Shown in pieces: positions 61,585 to 64,000 of a stretch of DNA of 64,000 nucleotides. Numbering within the stretch: the stretch's first letter is position 1; each line of letters starts with the position of its first letter. The notes below the pieces were generated by a model. The model searched no databases. It saw only the letters and a program-made list of their open reading frames with translations, and was not told the origin of the DNA. Source of the DNA: Gp6-AA40 sp963742105 (GTDB lineage Bacteria > Acidobacteriota > Vicinamibacteria > Vicinamibacterales > UBA2999); assembly GCA_963742105.1 (NCBI GenBank), contig CAVUKN010000007.1, positions 1,550,001 through 1,614,000 on the forward strand. Direction: 5' to 3'. Position numbers and translations under genes: made by a program.

Positions 61585-62310
61585 TCATCGCCGCCCGTCG
61601 TACCAGAGCGCGCTGCCCTCGGCTGACCGCAGCGTTCGCCCGGCGGTGAGAATGGTTTTGAGCTGGAAGACGAGAAATTCCCGCGGAGAGTAGAGGTGAG
61701 CCTTGCGAGCGCTCGTGTGGAGCGGGTGCTTCGACAGGATGCGGATGGTGCCGCCACGTGCACGCGCCAGACGCTTCAGACGGCGAAACAGATCGATCTC
61801 CTCGGCAGCGTAGAAACGCAGGCTGAAACCACCGATCTCCCGGAACGCCGCCGTCTCACAGAAGATGAACGACCCTGCCGCCCATCGCATGAGCCGGCTG
61901 GTCAGATTCCACCCATGGATCACGAGCCGTGCCCCGGCGTGCTCCAGATCCACCGCAACCGTACTGCCACCAGCCAGACACCGTCCGCCGGCGATCTCCT
62001 GCGCGACGTCGGCGAAGAGTCCCGGCGATGGGTGCGAATCCGCATCAACAAAAACGAGCCACTGCCCGCGCGCGACTGCCGCGCCCGCGTTGCGCGCACG
62101 GGCAATCTGATTGACTGGTTCAAAGACGACGTGCGCGCCGGCCTGCCTCGCGATCTCGCTTGTGCGATCGGTCGAGTTGTTGTCGCAGACGATCAGTTCC
62201 CAGCCGAACCCCGCGGCGTCGAACGCCGTCGCCGCCTGCCGGATGCTGGCGAGCGAATCGGCGAGGATCGTTTCTTCGTTGAACGCGGGAACAATGATCG
62301 ATATCAGCAA
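61585..62310 (-). CDS. Family 2 glycosyltransferase
   Basis: 241 residues from TTG 62310. GT-A fold: ISIIVPAFNEETILADSL at the N terminus, DNNSTDRTSEIARQ near 46, and the metal-binding FVDADSHPSPG near 90. Short C-terminal region with one possible hydrophobic segment. Possibly a glycosyltransferase for a membrane lipid; donor and acceptor unknown. It follows ribBA by 37 bp on the same strand. Confidence 0.85.
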   Translation of the reverse strand: MLISIIVPAFNEETILADSLASIRQAATAFDAAGFGWELIVCDNNSTDRTSEIARQAGAHVVFEPVNQIARARNAGAAVARGQWLVFVDADSHPSPGLFADVAQEIAGGRCLAGGSTVAVDLEHAGARLVIHGWNLTSRLMRWAAGSFIFCETAAFREIGGFSLRFYAAEEIDLFRRLKRLARARGGTIRILSKHPLHTSARKAHLYSPREFLVFQLKTILTAGRTLRSAEGSALWYDGRR

Positions 62311-62346
62311 GTTAGACGTTGGAAGCAGGAAGTCGAAAGTGAGTAC

Positions 62347-63601
62347 TCACACGGTCGACAGCTTGTGTCCGAGCTTGTCCTTCTTCGTCTTGAGGTACTT
62401 TCGGGTATGCTCGCCGACCGGCACCTCGAGCGGCACGGCTTCGGACACCGACAATCCGTATCCCTGCAAGCCGACGAACTTCCTCGGATTGTTCGTGAGC
62501 AACCGCATGGTCCGGATGCCGAGATCGCTGAGGATCTGCGCGCCGATGCCGTAGTCGCGCTGATCGGCCTTGAAACCGAGCTTCTCGTTGGCCTCGACGG
62601 TGTCGAGCCCCTGATCCTGCAGCTCGTAGGCGCGGATCTTGTTCGCCAGGCCGATGCCGCGGCCTTCCTGATTCAGGTACAGGAGCACGCCGCGACCCTC
62701 CGACGCGATCCGCGACATCGCGCTGTCGAGCTGCGCGCCGCAGTCACATCGCGCGGAATGAAAGACATCTCCGGTCAGGCATTTCGAGTGCACGCGGACA
62801 AGTACGTCCTTGCCATCGCGCGATATCGCCACGCACGAGCGCCACGTGCGTCTCGTTGTCCAGACGGTTCTCGTAGGCAACGATGCGGAACGCACCGAGC
62901 TCCGTCGGCAGTTCGGCGGTGGCGACCCGCGTGACCAGACGCTCGGTGCGCATCCGGTACTGAATGAGGTCCGCGATGGTGATCATCAACAGGCCATGCC
63001 GCTTGGCGAACTTCCGCAGTTCGGGCACGCGCGCCATCGTGCCGTCCTCGTTCATGATTTCGCAGATCACGCCGGCCGACTCCAGACCGGCGATCCGGGC
63101 CAGGTCCACGGCCGCTTCGGTGTGACCGGAGCGGACAAGGACGCCGCCGCTGCGCGCCCGCAACGGAAACACGTGACCGGGCCGCACCAGGTCACGTGGC
63201 CGCGTCGACGGCGCAATCGCCACTTCAACCGTGTGGGCGCGATCTGCAGCGGAAATCCCGGTGCTGGTCCCGTCGCGGGCGTCGATCGAGACGCAGAACG
63301 CGGTGTCGCGGTGGGACGGGTGCTCGCTCTGCTCGAGGGGAATCTGCAGCTGGTTGAGACGGTCCGGCATCATCGCCAGGCAGATCAGCCCGCGACCGTG
63401 CTTGGCCATGAAGTTGATCGCGTCCGGCGTCACGGTCGACGCCGCCATGGTCAGATCACCCTCGTTCTCCCGGTCCTCGTCGTCGATGACGATGACCATG
63501 CGGCCATTGCGGATGGCCTCGATGGACTCTTCGATGGTGGCGAAGGGACTCGTGCGGCGGGCCCCCTTGGCGATGCGGATTTTCGAGCTCTGTTCGTTCA
63601 T
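62347..63601 (-). CDS. ribBA: Bifunctional riboflavin protein RibBA, one frame break
   Basis: The N-terminal part (about 1-220) is DHBP synthase: DDEDRENEGDLTMAA near 39 and RHG-type AKHGRGLICL near 65. The C-terminal part is GTP cyclohydrolase II: HSKCLTGDVFHSARCDCGAQ (zinc Cys triad) and LNQEGRGIGLANKI. They are in different frames: the first runs to about 62820 and the second begins about 62832. Removing one base near 62820-62824 gives VRGDIADGKDVLVRVHS, about 418 residues in all. A consensus error is likely. ATG at 63601. Confidence 0.9.
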
Positions 63602-63634
63602 ACAGGTGTCGCGGGTGCGGTCACACCCACGGAG

Positions 63635-64000
63635 CTAGCGATCGACTCGCGTCAGTTCCACGGCACGGGCGACGTACTTGCCGACCATGTCGCCTTCCAG
63701 GTTCACGCCATCACCGGTTCGCAGCGACGACAGGTTCGTATGCTGCCACGTGAACGGGATGATCATGACGTCGAATTCTCCCTCGCGCAGGTCGGCGACG
63801 GTCAGGCTGATCCCGTCCATGGCGATCGAGCCCTTGCGCACGATGAAGGGTGCCAGCGCCGGCGGAAATCGAATGGTCAGCCAGGCGCATCACCCGTCTG
63901 GGCGAATCGACAGAACGTCGCCAACGCCATCGACATGCCCCTGGACGAAATGTCCGCCAAACCGGCTGTCCGCGCGCATCGATCGCTCGAGGTTCACCGC
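63635..64000 (-). CDS. ribE: Riboflavin synthase alpha-type, partial, with an in-frame TGA
   Basis: Dismutates 6,7-dimethyl-8-ribityllumazine to riboflavin. The window holds only the 3' part (about 121 codons). GGHFVQGHVDGVGDVLSI and IVRKGSIAMDGISLTVADL are the paired N- and C-barrel motifs, and IIPFTWQHTNL is typical. A TGA at 63890-63892 interrupts the frame between RPDG and WLTIRFPPALAPFI. Dropping one T and adding one C would give GDAPWLT in frame, so two compensating consensus errors are possible; a true nonsense mutation cannot be excluded. It lies 33 bp upstream of ribBA. Confidence 0.85.

Noticed and set aside
62308..62346. Heptamer array between ribBA and the glycosyltransferase
   Set aside because: GGAAGCAGGAAGTCGAAAGTG is suggestive, but there are only two or three units and no second arm.

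Overview
The window looks like chromosomal DNA of a high-GC Gram-negative bacterium, most likely an acidobacterium close to the Vicinamibacteria. The evidence is the Kdo/LPS genes, a pilMNOPQ cluster, a LolA-like carrier, secretins, a TIGR03435-type remnant (a family expanded in Acidobacteria) and generally GC-rich codon use. The taxonomic call is an inference from gene content, not from a marker-gene comparison. Almost everything is housekeeping. No prophage, insertion sequence, CRISPR array or defence island was seen.

Layout. 1-2.5 kb: mdh (partial) divergent from serA. 2.5-8.9 kb: a small secreted protein, then kdsB-pyrG-kdsA-kdsD-lapB (Kdo supply and LPS control). 8.9-24.6 kb, all on the minus strand: pilMNOPQ, three lipoproteins, a TPR protein, an M24 peptidase, accB-accC, thiE, an APC permease, a K+ channel, folD and coaE. 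24.9-28.9 kb: rplM-rpsI, rpsB-tsf-pyrH-frr. 29-30.4 kb: phosphofructokinase and tRNA-Ala(CGC). 30.5-36.8 kb: a GlsB-like protein, a degenerate PolX-like PHP protein, a DUF2723 membrane protein, a LolA-like protein and a TPR-secretin lipoprotein. 36.8-44.4 kb, minus strand: nagZ-ldcA-mpl-pxpBC-murB-murA, a murein recycling and precursor operon. 44.9-49.1 kb: a GHMP sugar kinase, polX, murJ. 49.3-58.3 kb, minus strand: ffh-rpsP-khpA-rimM-trmD-rplS-rnhB followed by TPR, small membrane, ThiE-like and repeat proteins. 58.4-64 kb: a truncated gene, a 2Fe-2S ferredoxin, a TIGR03435 remnant, an ECF sigma/anti-sigma/secreted-protein operon, a glycosyltransferase and ribE-ribBA.

The most unusual feature is not a gene. 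About twenty gene junctions hold arrays of degenerate tandem repeats, nearly all with a 7-bp period. In most of them a left arm is followed, after a short spacer, by the reverse complement of the same units, so the locus is a long imperfect palindrome. The unit differs between loci (CCGGTAG, AATCGTG, TTGACGG, GGTCTTT, GGAACTT/GGTTCGG, ACGGGGAA with an 8-bp period, GGAGTTG, CAATGCA), yet several unit families recur at two or three distant loci. They sit between genes of one operon, between convergent genes and between divergent genes. They reach into the 3' ends of trmD and of a small gene near 49.3 kb, and one appears to truncate a gene at 58.66 kb. I regard this as the best candidate for an undescribed system here. 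It resembles, but is not identical to, the heptanucleotide STRR repeats of cyanobacteria.

Several genes carry single-base frame breaks (serA twice, the 2.5 kb gene, mpl, ribBA, ribE). At least three fall in G or C runs and are repaired by changing the run by one base, which suggests consensus errors rather than pseudogenes.
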